Origin: CP2-2F sp034432555
GTDB lineage: Bacteria > Chloroflexota > Anaerolineae > Aggregatilineales > UBA2796
NCBI GenBank assembly: GCA_034432555.1
Contig: DAOUBW010000038.1
Span: 62,001-126,000 of the forward strand
Length of the DNA stretch: 64,000 nt
Direction of reading: 5' to 3'
The notes beneath the pieces were generated by a model. The model was not told where the DNA came from, searched no databases, and was given only the letters and a program-made list of their open reading frames with translations. Positions within the stretch are counted from its first letter, which is position 1, and each line of letters starts with the position of its first letter. Below, one piece after another: positions 35,266 to 47,345 of the stretch. A program made the translations under genes and the position numbers.

Positions 35266-36282
35266 ATGAGCGAAGCACGTTACAGCGATAAGTGGCACAT
35301 CATCGGTCATGAATGGGCGATTCAGCACATCACGCGCAGCCTAAACGCCGATCGGTTGCGCCATGCCTATCTGATTAGCGGTGTGGCGCGCATCGGCAAA
35401 ACGACTTTTGCGCGTGCCTTCGCGCAGGCGGTCAACTGTCAGAGCGATACAGTGCGCCCGTGCGGTGTGTGCCGTGCCTGCCAACTAACTGCACAAGGCA
35501 ATTATGCCGATTTCACGCTGATCGAGGCGCAAGGCAGCTCCCTGAAGATCGAGCAAATCCGCGAGATGACCCGTGTGCTGTCGCTGCGCCCGGTGGAAGG
35601 GCGTTATCGCGTGCTGATCCTGCGCCGTTTTCAAGAGGCAAGCACCCAAGCCATGGACGCGCTCCTCAAGACGTTGGAAGAACCACCGCCTTATGTGCTG
35701 CTTTTGCTGACGGCGGATACGACCGAATCTCTGTTGGCAACCATTAAATCGCGCTGCCAACCGCTGAATTTGCGCCCGCTGCCAACACAGGCTATCCGCG
35801 AGGCACTTGTCAATCGGCACAATATCGAACCTGATCGTGCCGCCTTGCTTGCACAGCTTAGTGGTGGACGTATGGGTTGGGCGTTAGACGTGCTGCGGGA
35901 TGACTCGGTGCTGGAACAGCGCACCGAATGGCTTGACCTGCTGGAACGGGCACTTGGCGAAAGCCGCGCCGTCCGCTTTGATCAAGCACGGGCGCTCAGT
36001 GAAGATCGGGCAAATTTGCCAACACTCTTGGCGCTTTGGCAAAGCTATTGGCGCGATGCGCTGCTGCTGGCACACCATACGGCAGCGGCTGCCATCACCA
36101 ACCGTGATCGCCGCCATGCCCTCGAACAAATTGCCCGTTCGGTCAAAACAGAGGAAACCTACCAAGCACTGCTGGCAGTGCGCCGCACCCTGCGCTATTT
36201 ACAGGCAAACGTCAATGCGCGCCTTGCCCTAGACGCGCTCATGCTGGATTTGCCACACCTGCGCCTGATCGCTGCGCCCTAA
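35266..36282 (+). CDS. holB: DNA polymerase III delta prime subunit
   Basis: 338-residue clamp-loader ATPase-like subunit. Features in order: HIIGHEWAIQHITRSL, Walker-A-like GVARIGKTT, the zinc-binding CGVCRAC cluster, QIREMTRVLSLRP, ALLKTLEEPPPYVLLLLTA and the sensor SRC motif (IKSRCQPLNLRP). The Walker A is GxxRxGKTT, close to canonical. Start chosen at 35266 because the promoter lies just in front; an upstream GTG at 35179 would place 29 residues across the promoter. Confidence 0.9.
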   Translation: MSEARYSDKWHIIGHEWAIQHITRSLNADRLRHAYLISGVARIGKTTFARAFAQAVNCQSDTVRPCGVCRACQLTAQGNYADFTLIEAQGSSLKIEQIREMTRVLSLRPVEGRYRVLILRRFQEASTQAMDALLKTLEEPPPYVLLLLTADTTESLLATIKSRCQPLNLRPLPTQAIREALVNRHNIEPDRAALLAQLSGGRMGWALDVLRDDSVLEQRTEWLDLLERALGESRAVRFDQARALSEDRANLPTLLALWQSYWRDALLLAHHTAAAAITNRDRRHALEQIARSVKTEETYQALLAVRRTLRYLQANVNARLALDALMLDLPHLRLIAAP

Positions 36283-36286
36283 TGGG

Positions 36287-36688
36287 CTACCACAGTTTGC
36301 CCCAATTCACTGCCCGAATAGCAGCTTGGGCGGCTTGGGCGCGTGCGGCGTTGCTGCCAACGCTAAAGGTGGTGGTTAGCTGAAAGCCGTTGCCATTTTG
36401 CGTGCCTTCGCCATTGGCAGCCGCGTCCGCACGGCGGAAGGCATCGGCAGCTTCTTCAAGCTGCGTGGCGAACTTGCCGAGCATGGTGGCATACTGTGTT
36501 AGGCGTTGGCGGGCAGCCTGAAAACGCACCCGCAGTGCCTCCGCACGCTGACCGGTAAACTGATCAGCACTGAGGCGCTGCATTTCCGCCTCAATGGCTT
36601 CCACCGAGCCCTGAATACGGCTGCTGTGCGCTCGCAAGGCTGCCGCGATGTTTCTTATGTTTTCTGGGTTGACGGCAATATGCGCCAT
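36287..36688 (-). CDS. WXG100-type small secreted protein
   Basis: 133-residue alpha-helical protein of WXG100/ESAT-6 type: two helices around a turn (ADQFTGQRAEALRVRFQ, the W-x-G replaced by FTG) and hydrophobic heptads in the following QYATMLGKFATQLEEAADAFRRAD. A Gly/Asn-rich tail follows. Such proteins are exported by type VII-like (EccC/EssC) machines, which are not in this window. It ends 4 bases after the convergent holB gene. Its promoter (TTGACG, 17 bases, TAACAT) lies at 36731-36759. Confidence 0.75.
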   Translation of the reverse strand: MAHIAVNPENIRNIAAALRAHSSRIQGSVEAIEAEMQRLSADQFTGQRAEALRVRFQAARQRLTQYATMLGKFATQLEEAADAFRRADAAANGEGTQNGNGFQLTTTFSVGSNAARAQAAQAAIRAVNWGKLW

Positions 36689-36730
36689 AGCCGATTCATC
36701 CTCACATAGGTTGGTTCAACGTTTGATGTA

Positions 36731-36759
36731 ATGTTACGAAATATGCGCTCAATCGTCAA
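36731..36759 (-). promoter_or_regulatory. Promoter of the WXG100 gene
   Basis: On the minus strand TTGACG (36754-36759), 17-base spacer and TAACAT (36731-36736), about 43 bases before the ATG at 36688. Confidence 0.7.
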
Positions 36760-36809
36760 GAAAATTAACGGCTTTTTTCTACTCTCGGTATAGCGTTGTG
36801 ATGTTTTGC

Positions 36810-36827
36810 ACGACGCTTACCCTACGC
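36810..36827 (-). repeat. 18-base intergenic element, copy 2
   Basis: Reverse-strand copy of the 18-base element at 13735. Read on this strand it is preceded by a near-tandem copy, so that GTAGGGCAAGC and GTAGGGTAAGC stand side by side. Confidence 0.6.
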
Positions 36828-36877
36828 TTGCCCTACGCTCTCTATACGTTTTAGCACCTTGCAGCGTTTAGTAATCC

Positions 36878-36906
36878 TTGTGCCAAATTTCAGCGCCGCA
36901 TATAAT
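36878..36906 (+). promoter_or_regulatory. Promoter of the GH38 operon
   Basis: TTGTGC (36878-36883), 17-base spacer, TATAAT (36901-36906); the start point would be near 36913, next to the palindromic operator. Confidence 0.72.
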
Positions 36907-36913
36907 CTACTAT

Positions 36914-36929
36914 ACTGGTATGTACCAGT
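36914..36929. promoter_or_regulatory. Palindromic operator of HutC/GntR (dre-like) type
   Basis: ACTGGTATGTACCAGT has two 7-base arms around a 2-base centre and follows the ACTGGT-N4-ACCAGT pattern of NagR/DasR-type GntR regulators of amino-sugar use. It overlaps the expected transcription start of the GH38 operon, a typical repressor position. No GntR gene lies in the window. Confidence 0.7.
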
Positions 36930-36958
36930 TTTACCAAATCGCATGAGGCAAGCCACAC

Positions 36959-39900
36959 ATGACCTATTCGCTTGATTATATCGCACAGCAGTTGGCAGCC
37001 ATGCAGCAGAACCGCGTGCTAGAGCGCCATTTGCTGCCCGCGCCACACTACTGCGCGCTGCCCGATGCGCGCCCGCTTGCCAACGTTGACTTGGAGCGCC
37101 TGAATTGGCAACCCCTTACCTATCATACCTATTGGGGAACGTGGCAGACCACTTTTGTGATGCGTTTGCGACTCAGCCTACCCACAGCATGGCGCGCTAC
37201 TGACTCAATTGCTCTGCATTTGCCGCTAAGTGATACCGCCGATGAATTTGAGGTGCATCCCGAAGTGCTGCTCTATGCCGATGGTGTGCCATTTGCAGCG
37301 GCTGACTTGCGGCATAACCTGATCCCGCTGCCGCCGCACCTGCTGGACGGGCGTGAACATGATCTGCTGCTGCACGGCTGGACGGGACTGGGCGGCTCGC
37401 TGCATGGTGACTACCGTCCGCGTTACTATCTTCAGCCGTGCGCCCTGCTGCGCCTTGATGATCACCTGCACCGCTTCACAGCCTTGGCGCGCAATGTGCT
37501 GGAAATTGTGCAGCGCACACCATCCGACTTTGCACCGCGTGGCGCACTGATCACCACCCTCGAACAGGCTTTCCATACCTTAGCAGCAGACGGCGCAGAT
37601 GCCGCTGCCACTGCTCTTGAAGATGTGCTGCATACTTTGCCTAATGCGCACCCAATGCACCTCTACGCGGTTGGACATGCCCACATTGACACGGCGTGGC
37701 TGTGGACTATAGAGCAAACACGCGGCAAAGCCGCCCGCACCTTTCAGACTGCCCTAAGCCTAATGGCGCGTTTTCCAAAGTATCATTTCGTGCAAAGCCA
37801 ACCGCAGTTGTATGCCTTCGTTCAGCAGGATTATCCCGAACTCTTTGCGCGTATTCGTCAACAGGTGGCAGATGGGCGCTGGGAAGCGCTGGGCGGCATG
37901 TGGGTAGAGGCAGATTGCAACATCAGCGGCGCAGAAAGTCTTGCGCGGCAATTTCTGCTTGGCAAGCGCTGGTTCAGCCAGCAGTTCGGCGCAAGCGCTG
38001 ATGCACCGATTCTTTGGCTGCCAGATACCTTTGGCTTCCCTGCCAGTTTGCCGCAATTGGCGCGTTTGGCAGGCATTCCCTATTTCTTCACGACCAAGCT
38101 ACGCTGGAATGAACGCAACCAAATTCCGCATGATAGTTTCTGGTGGGAAGGCATAGATGGCTCACGCTTGTTGGCGCACTTCACGCCAACACCCATACAG
38201 GTGTGGCTGCGCATAGCAACCTACAATGCCAATGCCAACGCACAGGCTGTCCTTGAATCTTGGGAGCGCCTGCGCGATAAGGAACACCTGCCGTTGGCAC
38301 TGATGGCATATGGCTACGGCGATGGCGGTGGCGGTGCAACACCCGAAATGCTGGAGAACCTTGCCGCCTTGCAACACATTCCGAACATTCCGCAAGTGCA
38401 TATGACCCATGCATTGGCGTTCTTCAGAGCGCTGGAAACCTATGCCGAAAAGCTGGCGGTGTGGCGCGGTGAACTCTACTTGGAAACGCATCAAGGCACA
38501 CTGACCAGCCAAGCGTGGATCAAGCGCGCTAATCGTAAGGCTGAGATCGCCCTGCACGACGCCGAATTTTTGGCAGCCTTTGCCCATGCCCATACAGCTT
38601 ACGCCTACCCAACCGAACGCTTCACCGCCCTTTGGCAGACCGTTTGTCTGCACCAATTTCACGATATTTTGCCCGGCAGTAGCATTGGTGAGGTCTATGA
38701 TCAGGCACGCCCTGAATATGCGCGTGTGCAGGCAGCCCTCAGCCAGATCAGCCAGAGCGCTTTGTCTGTGCTAACCGAGAAAATCGGCGGAGACTATCTC
38801 GCGCTGAATACGCTTGATCAGAGCGCGCCAACGCTCGCCTTGTTGCCAAGTGAGCTACCACCTGATAAGCACCTGCGCTGTGGTGAGACGCCGCTGCCCG
38901 CCCAATCTACTGAGGAGGGTACGCTCATTGCGCTGCCTGCCCTGCCGCCCTACAGTCTAACGCCTCTCAGCTTGGCAGAAGGCGCACCGCCACGCCTTCC
39001 CGCGCTGATCGCTACGCCTGAGCGCCTTGAGAATGCTCATTTGGCGCTCACTTTTAACACAGCGGGCGATTTGATCAGCCTCTACGATAAGGATCAGGAT
39101 CGCCAAGTCTTGGCAGAAGGCGGCATCGGCAATCAGTTTCAGGCGTTTCACGACCAACCGCGCATGTTTGAGGCGTGGAACATTGATCCGTTGGATAATC
39201 TGCCCTTCGTGCGCGCTGCGCCCGCTCAATCGATCCGCGTAGTAGAGGCGGGCAGTTTGCGCGCCACGCTGGAGATCGTGCGGCGCATCAAAGGCAGCCT
39301 AATCACGCAGCGCATCAGCCTTTCCGCCGCCAGCCGCCGTATAGACTTCGCCACACAAGTGGATTGGCGCGAACGGCAAACGCTGCTCAAGGTGGCGTTT
39401 CCTTTGGCAGTGTGCGCTGATGAGGCAACCTATCACATTCAATGGGGAATAGTTAAACGTCCAACGCACCGCAACACCAGTTGGGATCAGGCGCGCTATG
39501 AAGTTGCCGCGCACTACTTCGCCGATCTGAGCGAGTATGGCTATGGTGTTAGCCTGCTCAACGACTGCAAGTATGGCTATGATGTGCGAGAGCATGTGCT
39601 GCGCCTAACGCTGATCAAAAGTCCGATCTTTCCCGATCCAAACGCAGATTATGGTCAACACACTTTCACCTACAGCCTGCTGCCGCACACCGATCCGAGC
39701 TTGCAAATGACCTTTGCCGAATCCTATCGCCTGAATGCGCCTGTTCAAATCGTGCCGAGCAGCGGCACGACCGCAAATATGCTTCCGTCGCTTGTCAGCA
39801 CAGATTCACAGACCGTGATTGTCGAGACGATCAAGCGCGCTGAGGATAGCGATGATCTGATTATTCGCCTGTATCGGCGCACCAACGGGCGCGGCAAGGT

Positions 39901-40051
39901 CACAGTGCGCTTCGGCGTGCCGATCCGCGCTGTGTGGCGCGCCAATCTGCTTGAAGAAATGCTAGAAAACCTACCTGTAACTGAGAACAGCACGGCTTTC
40001 AACCTGAATCCGTTCGAAATATGCACGCTGCGTGCTGCTCTTGCGAGATAA
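36959..40051 (+). CDS. GH38 alpha-mannosidase
   Basis: 1030-residue family 38 glycosidase. The zinc site is GHAHIDTAWLWTIEQT, and the catalytic nucleophile region is GGMWVEADCNISGAESLARQ with nucleophile Asp319; PDTFGFPASLPQLARLAG follows. The beta-sandwich C-terminal half (from about 700) is typical. It removes alpha-linked mannose from oligosaccharides; it has no signal peptide, so it acts on imported sugars in the cytoplasm. First gene of a four-gene operon under the promoter and operator upstream. The GAGG ribosome site is 11 bases before ATG. Confidence 0.93.
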   Translation: MTYSLDYIAQQLAAMQQNRVLERHLLPAPHYCALPDARPLANVDLERLNWQPLTYHTYWGTWQTTFVMRLRLSLPTAWRATDSIALHLPLSDTADEFEVHPEVLLYADGVPFAAADLRHNLIPLPPHLLDGREHDLLLHGWTGLGGSLHGDYRPRYYLQPCALLRLDDHLHRFTALARNVLEIVQRTPSDFAPRGALITTLEQAFHTLAADGADAAATALEDVLHTLPNAHPMHLYAVGHAHIDTAWLWTIEQTRGKAARTFQTALSLMARFPKYHFVQSQPQLYAFVQQDYPELFARIRQQVADGRWEALGGMWVEADCNISGAESLARQFLLGKRWFSQQFGASADAPILWLPDTFGFPASLPQLARLAGIPYFFTTKLRWNERNQIPHDSFWWEGIDGSRLLAHFTPTPIQVWLRIATYNANANAQAVLESWERLRDKEHLPLALMAYGYGDGGGGATPEMLENLAALQHIPNIPQVHMTHALAFFRALETYAEKLAVWRGELYLETHQGTLTSQAWIKRANRKAEIALHDAEFLAAFAHAHTAYAYPTERFTALWQTVCLHQFHDILPGSSIGEVYDQARPEYARVQAALSQISQSALSVLTEKIGGDYLALNTLDQSAPTLALLPSELPPDKHLRCGETPLPAQSTEEGTLIALPALPPYSLTPLSLAEGAPPRLPALIATPERLENAHLALTFNTAGDLISLYDKDQDRQVLAEGGIGNQFQAFHDQPRMFEAWNIDPLDNLPFVRAAPAQSIRVVEAGSLRATLEIVRRIKGSLITQRISLSAASRRIDFATQVDWRERQTLLKVAFPLAVCADEATYHIQWGIVKRPTHRNTSWDQARYEVAAHYFADLSEYGYGVSLLNDCKYGYDVREHVLRLTLIKSPIFPDPNADYGQHTFTYSLLPHTDPSLQMTFAESYRLNAPVQIVPSSGTTANMLPSLVSTDSQTVIVETIKRAEDSDDLIIRLYRRTNGRGKVTVRFGVPIRAVWRANLLEEMLENLPVTENSTAFNLNPFEICTLRAALAR

Positions 40052-40057
40052 ACATAC

Positions 40058-41563
40058 ATGACACGCCTTGCTCTTATTCCGCTTGATGAGCGTCCCGTCA
40101 ACACGCGCTATCCGCGCATGATCGCGGACATTACCGGTGCAGAACTGTGTGTGCCGCCTTCTGAACTGCTCAGCACGAAACGAAAGCCTGCCGATCGCAC
40201 TGCCCTTGCCGAGTGGCTTGCCAACACTGCATCAAGCTGCGATACATTGATTGTTTCGTTGGACATGCTTGCTTACGGTGGCTTGATCGCCTCACGCACC
40301 ACCGATGACTCGGCGCTGAGTTGTCTCTCGGTGCTGGATTGCTTACGGGCTTTGCCGCTTCGCCTCACAACATATGCTTTCAATGTGATCACACGCATTC
40401 CCGATGCGAACGATAGCATTGAGGAACCTGACTATTGGGCAACCTACGGTAAGCGGCTGCATCGCTACTCGCAGTTGCTACACCGTTTTGCTGAAGGCGA
40501 GGCTGTGGAAGAAGCGCTCAGCGCACTGCATCATGAAATTCCCGAAGCGCACCGCACCGACTTTTTGCAGCGCCGCCTACGCAATCATCAGGTGAACTTG
40601 GCAGCACTCGATCTGGCAGCACAAGGCGTATTCGATCTGTTGGTCATCAGTTCGGACGATACCAGCCCTTACGGACTCGGCTCGCAGGAAAAAGCCTGGC
40701 TTCGCCAATGGCGCGAACGGCTGGCGTTAGGTGATAGTGTGCTGATGTATCCGGGCGCCGATGAGATCGGCTGCGTGCTGACGGTGCGCGCCTTGCTGCG
40801 CGATTCTGCGCCGCCGCGTTTCCATGTGCAGTATGCCATTGAGGCAGATAAGCAGCGCGTGGCGCCTTATGAAGATGGCGCCGTCAGCCTGACGGTTGAC
40901 CGCCACATTCGTGCGCTGGGCGGTCTGATCGCCGAATCTGAGTTAGAGGCAGACTTCATCGTGGCAGTTAATCCACCTTCACGCATTGGCACAGAACTGG
41001 ATTTTTCGCCCGATGCATACGCTGCAGAGCAAGCCTACCGCGCTGCGCCAATGGCTGCCTTTGCAGCGCAAGTTGCGGCGTGGCTGCGCGACGGTCGGCG
41101 TGTGATCCTGTGCGACGTTGCCTATCCGAATGGCAGCGATCCATTTTTGATGGCACAGCTTTTTGAAGCAACGGATGTAACACAGCTTGCCGCCTATGGC
41201 GCATGGAACACTGCTGGCAACACAATCGGCACAGCGTTGGCGCAGGGCGCCGCCAGCGCCATGATCCGCACGCCACAGCAGACGCAAGCACACCAACGCT
41301 TTCTTGCACATCGCTTTGTGGAAGATTACCTTTATCAGCAGGGCGTGCGTGCTGAAGTGCGTGCTTGGTTGGCACAGCGCACAGGCATTCCCGACTCAGC
41401 GCCGCCCATTGAGGCAGAGACGTGCGCTTATATCGAGCGTGCGCTGCGTGAGCGGCTGGCAGGGTTGCCTAAACTTGGTGACCAGTGGCGTATTGCGCCG
41501 AACAGTGTGCGCCTACCTTGGCAGCGCACCTTTGAGATTGACTTCGATTTGGAGGCACTATGA
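40058..41563 (+). CDS. DUF4127 family protein
   Basis: 501-residue protein of the uncharacterised DUF4127 family: LIPLDERPVNTRYPRMIA at the start, LIVSLDMLAYGGLIASR, VISSDDTSPYGLGSQEKAWL, and VILCDVAYPNGSDP in the second half. The conserved acidic residues in these strands (DERP, SLDM, SSDDT, CDVAYPNGSD) resemble a metal- or sugar-binding site, but no activity is known. It lies 6 bases after the mannosidase and overlaps the next gene by ATGA, so it is tightly coupled in the operon. Confidence 0.88.
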   Translation: MTRLALIPLDERPVNTRYPRMIADITGAELCVPPSELLSTKRKPADRTALAEWLANTASSCDTLIVSLDMLAYGGLIASRTTDDSALSCLSVLDCLRALPLRLTTYAFNVITRIPDANDSIEEPDYWATYGKRLHRYSQLLHRFAEGEAVEEALSALHHEIPEAHRTDFLQRRLRNHQVNLAALDLAAQGVFDLLVISSDDTSPYGLGSQEKAWLRQWRERLALGDSVLMYPGADEIGCVLTVRALLRDSAPPRFHVQYAIEADKQRVAPYEDGAVSLTVDRHIRALGGLIAESELEADFIVAVNPPSRIGTELDFSPDAYAAEQAYRAAPMAAFAAQVAAWLRDGRRVILCDVAYPNGSDPFLMAQLFEATDVTQLAAYGAWNTAGNTIGTALAQGAASAMIRTPQQTQAHQRFLAHRFVEDYLYQQGVRAEVRAWLAQRTGIPDSAPPIEAETCAYIERALRERLAGLPKLGDQWRIAPNSVRLPWQRTFEIDFDLEAL

Positions 41564-43359
41564 GCGCGCCGCTTTACGACGTGGCAATTATTGGTGGCAG
41601 CACGGGCGGCACGGCTGCCTATTTAGCAGCCTGTGCGCTGGGGCTTAACGCAATCTTAGTCAGCGAGACAACACGCTTAGGTGGTCAGTTCACGGTACAG
41701 GGCGTTTCCGCGTTGGACGAACACGCCTACATCGAGACGTTCGGCGGCACGGCAAGCTATATGCGCTTGCGCCAAACCATCCGTGCCATTTATCAGCGCG
41801 AATATGGCGCGCCTGCGCGAATGCCGCACAGCTTGCTTGGTGATGACAAGCCACTGAATCCGGGCAACGGCTGGGTAAGCCGCCTGTGCTTTTTGCCATC
41901 AGTGGGTGTGGCGGCACTAGATGCAATGCTCACCAGTGCGCCTTATACACTGCCCATGTTATGTGGTTGGCGTCCTGTAGCTGTCCAGCGGACAGGTGAC
42001 CACATTCAAACCGTAGTGGTGCAGGGGGCTGGCGGTGAACAGCAACATATTATGGCGCGCTACTACCTTGATGCAACCGACGCAGGCGATCTGATCGCGT
42101 TGGCGGGCGTGCCGCATGTAACTGGTGCGGAATCACGCGCTGAGACAGGCGAAAGTGCCGCTGCCGAAACAGCCAAGCCAAGCGAGGTGCAAGGCTTCAC
42201 CTATTCATTCGCTGTTGAGTTCTGTGTGGGCGAAGATCACACTATCCCGAAGCCCGAAGGCTATGAGGCATTCCGCGATGGGCAGCCCTACACACTGTCG
42301 CCGTTTGGGCGGGACGGCAAGCCTGTTCGCTTCCGCATGTTTGCCCAACACGGCGAAAACCTGCCCTTCTGGACGTATCGCCGCATCCATGATGGCGCGC
42401 TGCTAGGCGGCAACGATATCGCACTTATCAATTGGGTCAGTAACGACTATCACAGTGGCGATATCCTAAACGCTGATGAGGCGACACGCCAACGCTATCT
42501 GGCTGAGGCAAAACGACTCTCGCTCGGCTTTCTCTATTGGCTGCAAACCGAGTGTCCGCGTGATACGGGTGGCAAGGGCTACCCTGAGTTGAAGCTGCGC
42601 ACAGACATCATGGGGACGACGGACGGCTTGAGCGAGCTGCCCTACCTGCGCGAGTCGCGCCGCATTCTGCCGCTGACGCGCATTACAGCGCAGGATATTG
42701 CCGCCGAGACAAACGACGGCGCACGGGCGCGTCACTTTGCCGATAGTGTTGGCATCGGCTGGTATGCGATGGATTTGCATCCGTGCGTTGGCAATCCGCA
42801 GGCGTCGCTCTACGCACCAACGCGCCCGTTTCAACTGCCGCTGGGCGCGCTCATTCCGCAGCAGCTCATCAACTTGATCGCTGCCTGCAAAAACATTGGC
42901 ACAACGCACCTCACTAACGGCGCCTACCGCCTGCATCCCACAGAATGGGCAATTGGTGAGGCAGCGCTGCACGTTGCCGCCTTCTGCGTGCAAAATAACC
43001 TAGCCCCACATGCCCTTCACGCTGATGCATGGCAAGTGCTGCGCTTGCAGCAGCGCTTGGTGCAGCATGGCATACCGATTGCGTGGGCGATAGATGTACT
43101 GCCCACACATCCACACTTCCACAGCACGCAAATGCTCTTAGCCAATGGCGTTTTGTCGCCTGAGGGCGGACGCTGGCACTCGCTCATCATTGAGCCAGCA
43201 CAGCCGCTTGGCGAGAGTGTATGTCTGGAGCAGGTGCGGCAGTTGGCAGCCCGCCTGTCTGCTGGCGGCACTTACATTGCACCAGTTAGCCTTCATGCCG
43301 ATCTAACATGGGCAGAGCTATGCAGCATCTTTAATCAGGCATGGCACGTTTTAGCCTAG
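41560..43359 (+). CDS. FAD-dependent oxidoreductase (FAD_oxidored type)
   Basis: 599-residue flavoprotein. DVAIIGGSTGGTAAYLAACALG is the FAD-binding start; TRLGGQFTVQGVSALDEHAYIE is the family's conserved second segment, and YLDATDAGDLIALAGVP precedes the substrate domain. This group (PF12831) often stands in carbohydrate gene clusters, but substrates are mostly unknown. It overlaps DUF4127 by 4 bases and is 16 bases before the NanE-like gene. A reductive or oxidative step on a sugar ring or acid is a reasonable guess only. Confidence 0.87.
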   Translation: MSAPLYDVAIIGGSTGGTAAYLAACALGLNAILVSETTRLGGQFTVQGVSALDEHAYIETFGGTASYMRLRQTIRAIYQREYGAPARMPHSLLGDDKPLNPGNGWVSRLCFLPSVGVAALDAMLTSAPYTLPMLCGWRPVAVQRTGDHIQTVVVQGAGGEQQHIMARYYLDATDAGDLIALAGVPHVTGAESRAETGESAAAETAKPSEVQGFTYSFAVEFCVGEDHTIPKPEGYEAFRDGQPYTLSPFGRDGKPVRFRMFAQHGENLPFWTYRRIHDGALLGGNDIALINWVSNDYHSGDILNADEATRQRYLAEAKRLSLGFLYWLQTECPRDTGGKGYPELKLRTDIMGTTDGLSELPYLRESRRILPLTRITAQDIAAETNDGARARHFADSVGIGWYAMDLHPCVGNPQASLYAPTRPFQLPLGALIPQQLINLIAACKNIGTTHLTNGAYRLHPTEWAIGEAALHVAAFCVQNNLAPHALHADAWQVLRLQQRLVQHGIPIAWAIDVLPTHPHFHSTQMLLANGVLSPEGGRWHSLIIEPAQPLGESVCLEQVRQLAARLSAGGTYIAPVSLHADLTWAELCSIFNQAWHVLA

Positions 43360-43375
43360 ACCAACAGGACACTTT

Positions 43376-44083
43376 ATGATCCAGTTCCCAGACGTGATCA
43401 GTAAAGAGGCATTTATCGCACAAGTGCGCGGACAGTTGATTGTCTCGTGCCAAGCACTGCCCAATGAGCCGCTGCACGGCGCGCCGATCATGGCACGGAT
43501 GGCGGTTGCCGCACAGATGGGCGGTGCAAAGGGCATTCGTGCCAACGGCGTTGAGGATATTCGCGCCATTCGGCAGGCAGTTGATCTACCCTTGATCGGG
43601 CTGTATAAAGATGGCGCGGATGGCGTCTATATCACGCCGAGCAGTTGGCACGCACAGGCAGTCATCGCAGCAGGCGCGCAAGTGGTTGCTTTTGACGCCA
43701 CACGCCGTCCGCGCCCAAATGGTGAGCGCGTCTCGGACATACTACATGCCATTCATGCCCAACATCGGCTTGCCCTTGCCGACGTTGCCACTTTGGAAGA
43801 GGCGCGTGCGGCGCAGGCAGATGGTGCTGACTTCATCGCGCCAACGCTGAACGGCTACACGGATCAGACTGCCGCCAACGCCACACCTGATTTTGAGTTG
43901 ATCCGTGCGATGGTGGCAGCGCTGACCGTGCCAGTCATTGCGGAAGGTCACATCAACACACCACAGCAAGCGCGCCAAGCGCTGGCGTGCGGCGTGTTGG
44001 CTGTGGTAGTCGGTTCAGCCATCACGCGCCCGCAGATCATCACGGCAAACTTTGTACGCCAAATGAGCGCGCCGCTGCGCTAG
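43376..44083 (+). CDS. NanE-like N-acylmannosamine-6-phosphate 2-epimerase
   Basis: 235-residue TIM-barrel epimerase. The order GQLIVSCQALPNEPLHG, MGGAKGIRANGVEDI, the Lys-bearing IGLYKDGADGVYITPS, AFDATRRPRPNGE, LADVATLEEA and VIAEGHINTPQQARQAL is that of NanE, which converts ManNAc-6-P to GlcNAc-6-P. The catalytic Lys (near residue 80) and Glu (IAEGHI) are conserved. nanA, nanK and nagA/B are absent from the operon. Last gene of the operon; a hairpin follows at 44092. Confidence 0.9.
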   Translation: MIQFPDVISKEAFIAQVRGQLIVSCQALPNEPLHGAPIMARMAVAAQMGGAKGIRANGVEDIRAIRQAVDLPLIGLYKDGADGVYITPSSWHAQAVIAAGAQVVAFDATRRPRPNGERVSDILHAIHAQHRLALADVATLEEARAAQADGADFIAPTLNGYTDQTAANATPDFELIRAMVAALTVPVIAEGHINTPQQARQALACGVLAVVVGSAITRPQIITANFVRQMSAPLR

Positions 44084-44091
44084 GGAACGTA

Positions 44092-44114
44092 TTGGGCGGT
44101 TGTGCGCCGCCCGA
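44092..44114. terminator. GGGCGG-type hairpin between convergent genes
   Basis: TTGGGCGG (44092-44099) pairs with CCGCCCGA (44107-44114), an 8-bp stem with one G-U pair. Lies between the NanE-like gene and ileS. Confidence 0.75.
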
Positions 44115-44128
44115 TGGTCTGGAGCAAT

Positions 44129-47317
<3,189 letters not shown>

Positions 47318-47345
47318 GGTGAATCCTCTTGAGAAAAATACGCCG

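Noticed and set aside
36780..36958. Possible small RNA in the region before the GH38 operon
   Set aside because: The promoter, operator and repeat element explain the structure; no hairpin with T-run was found.
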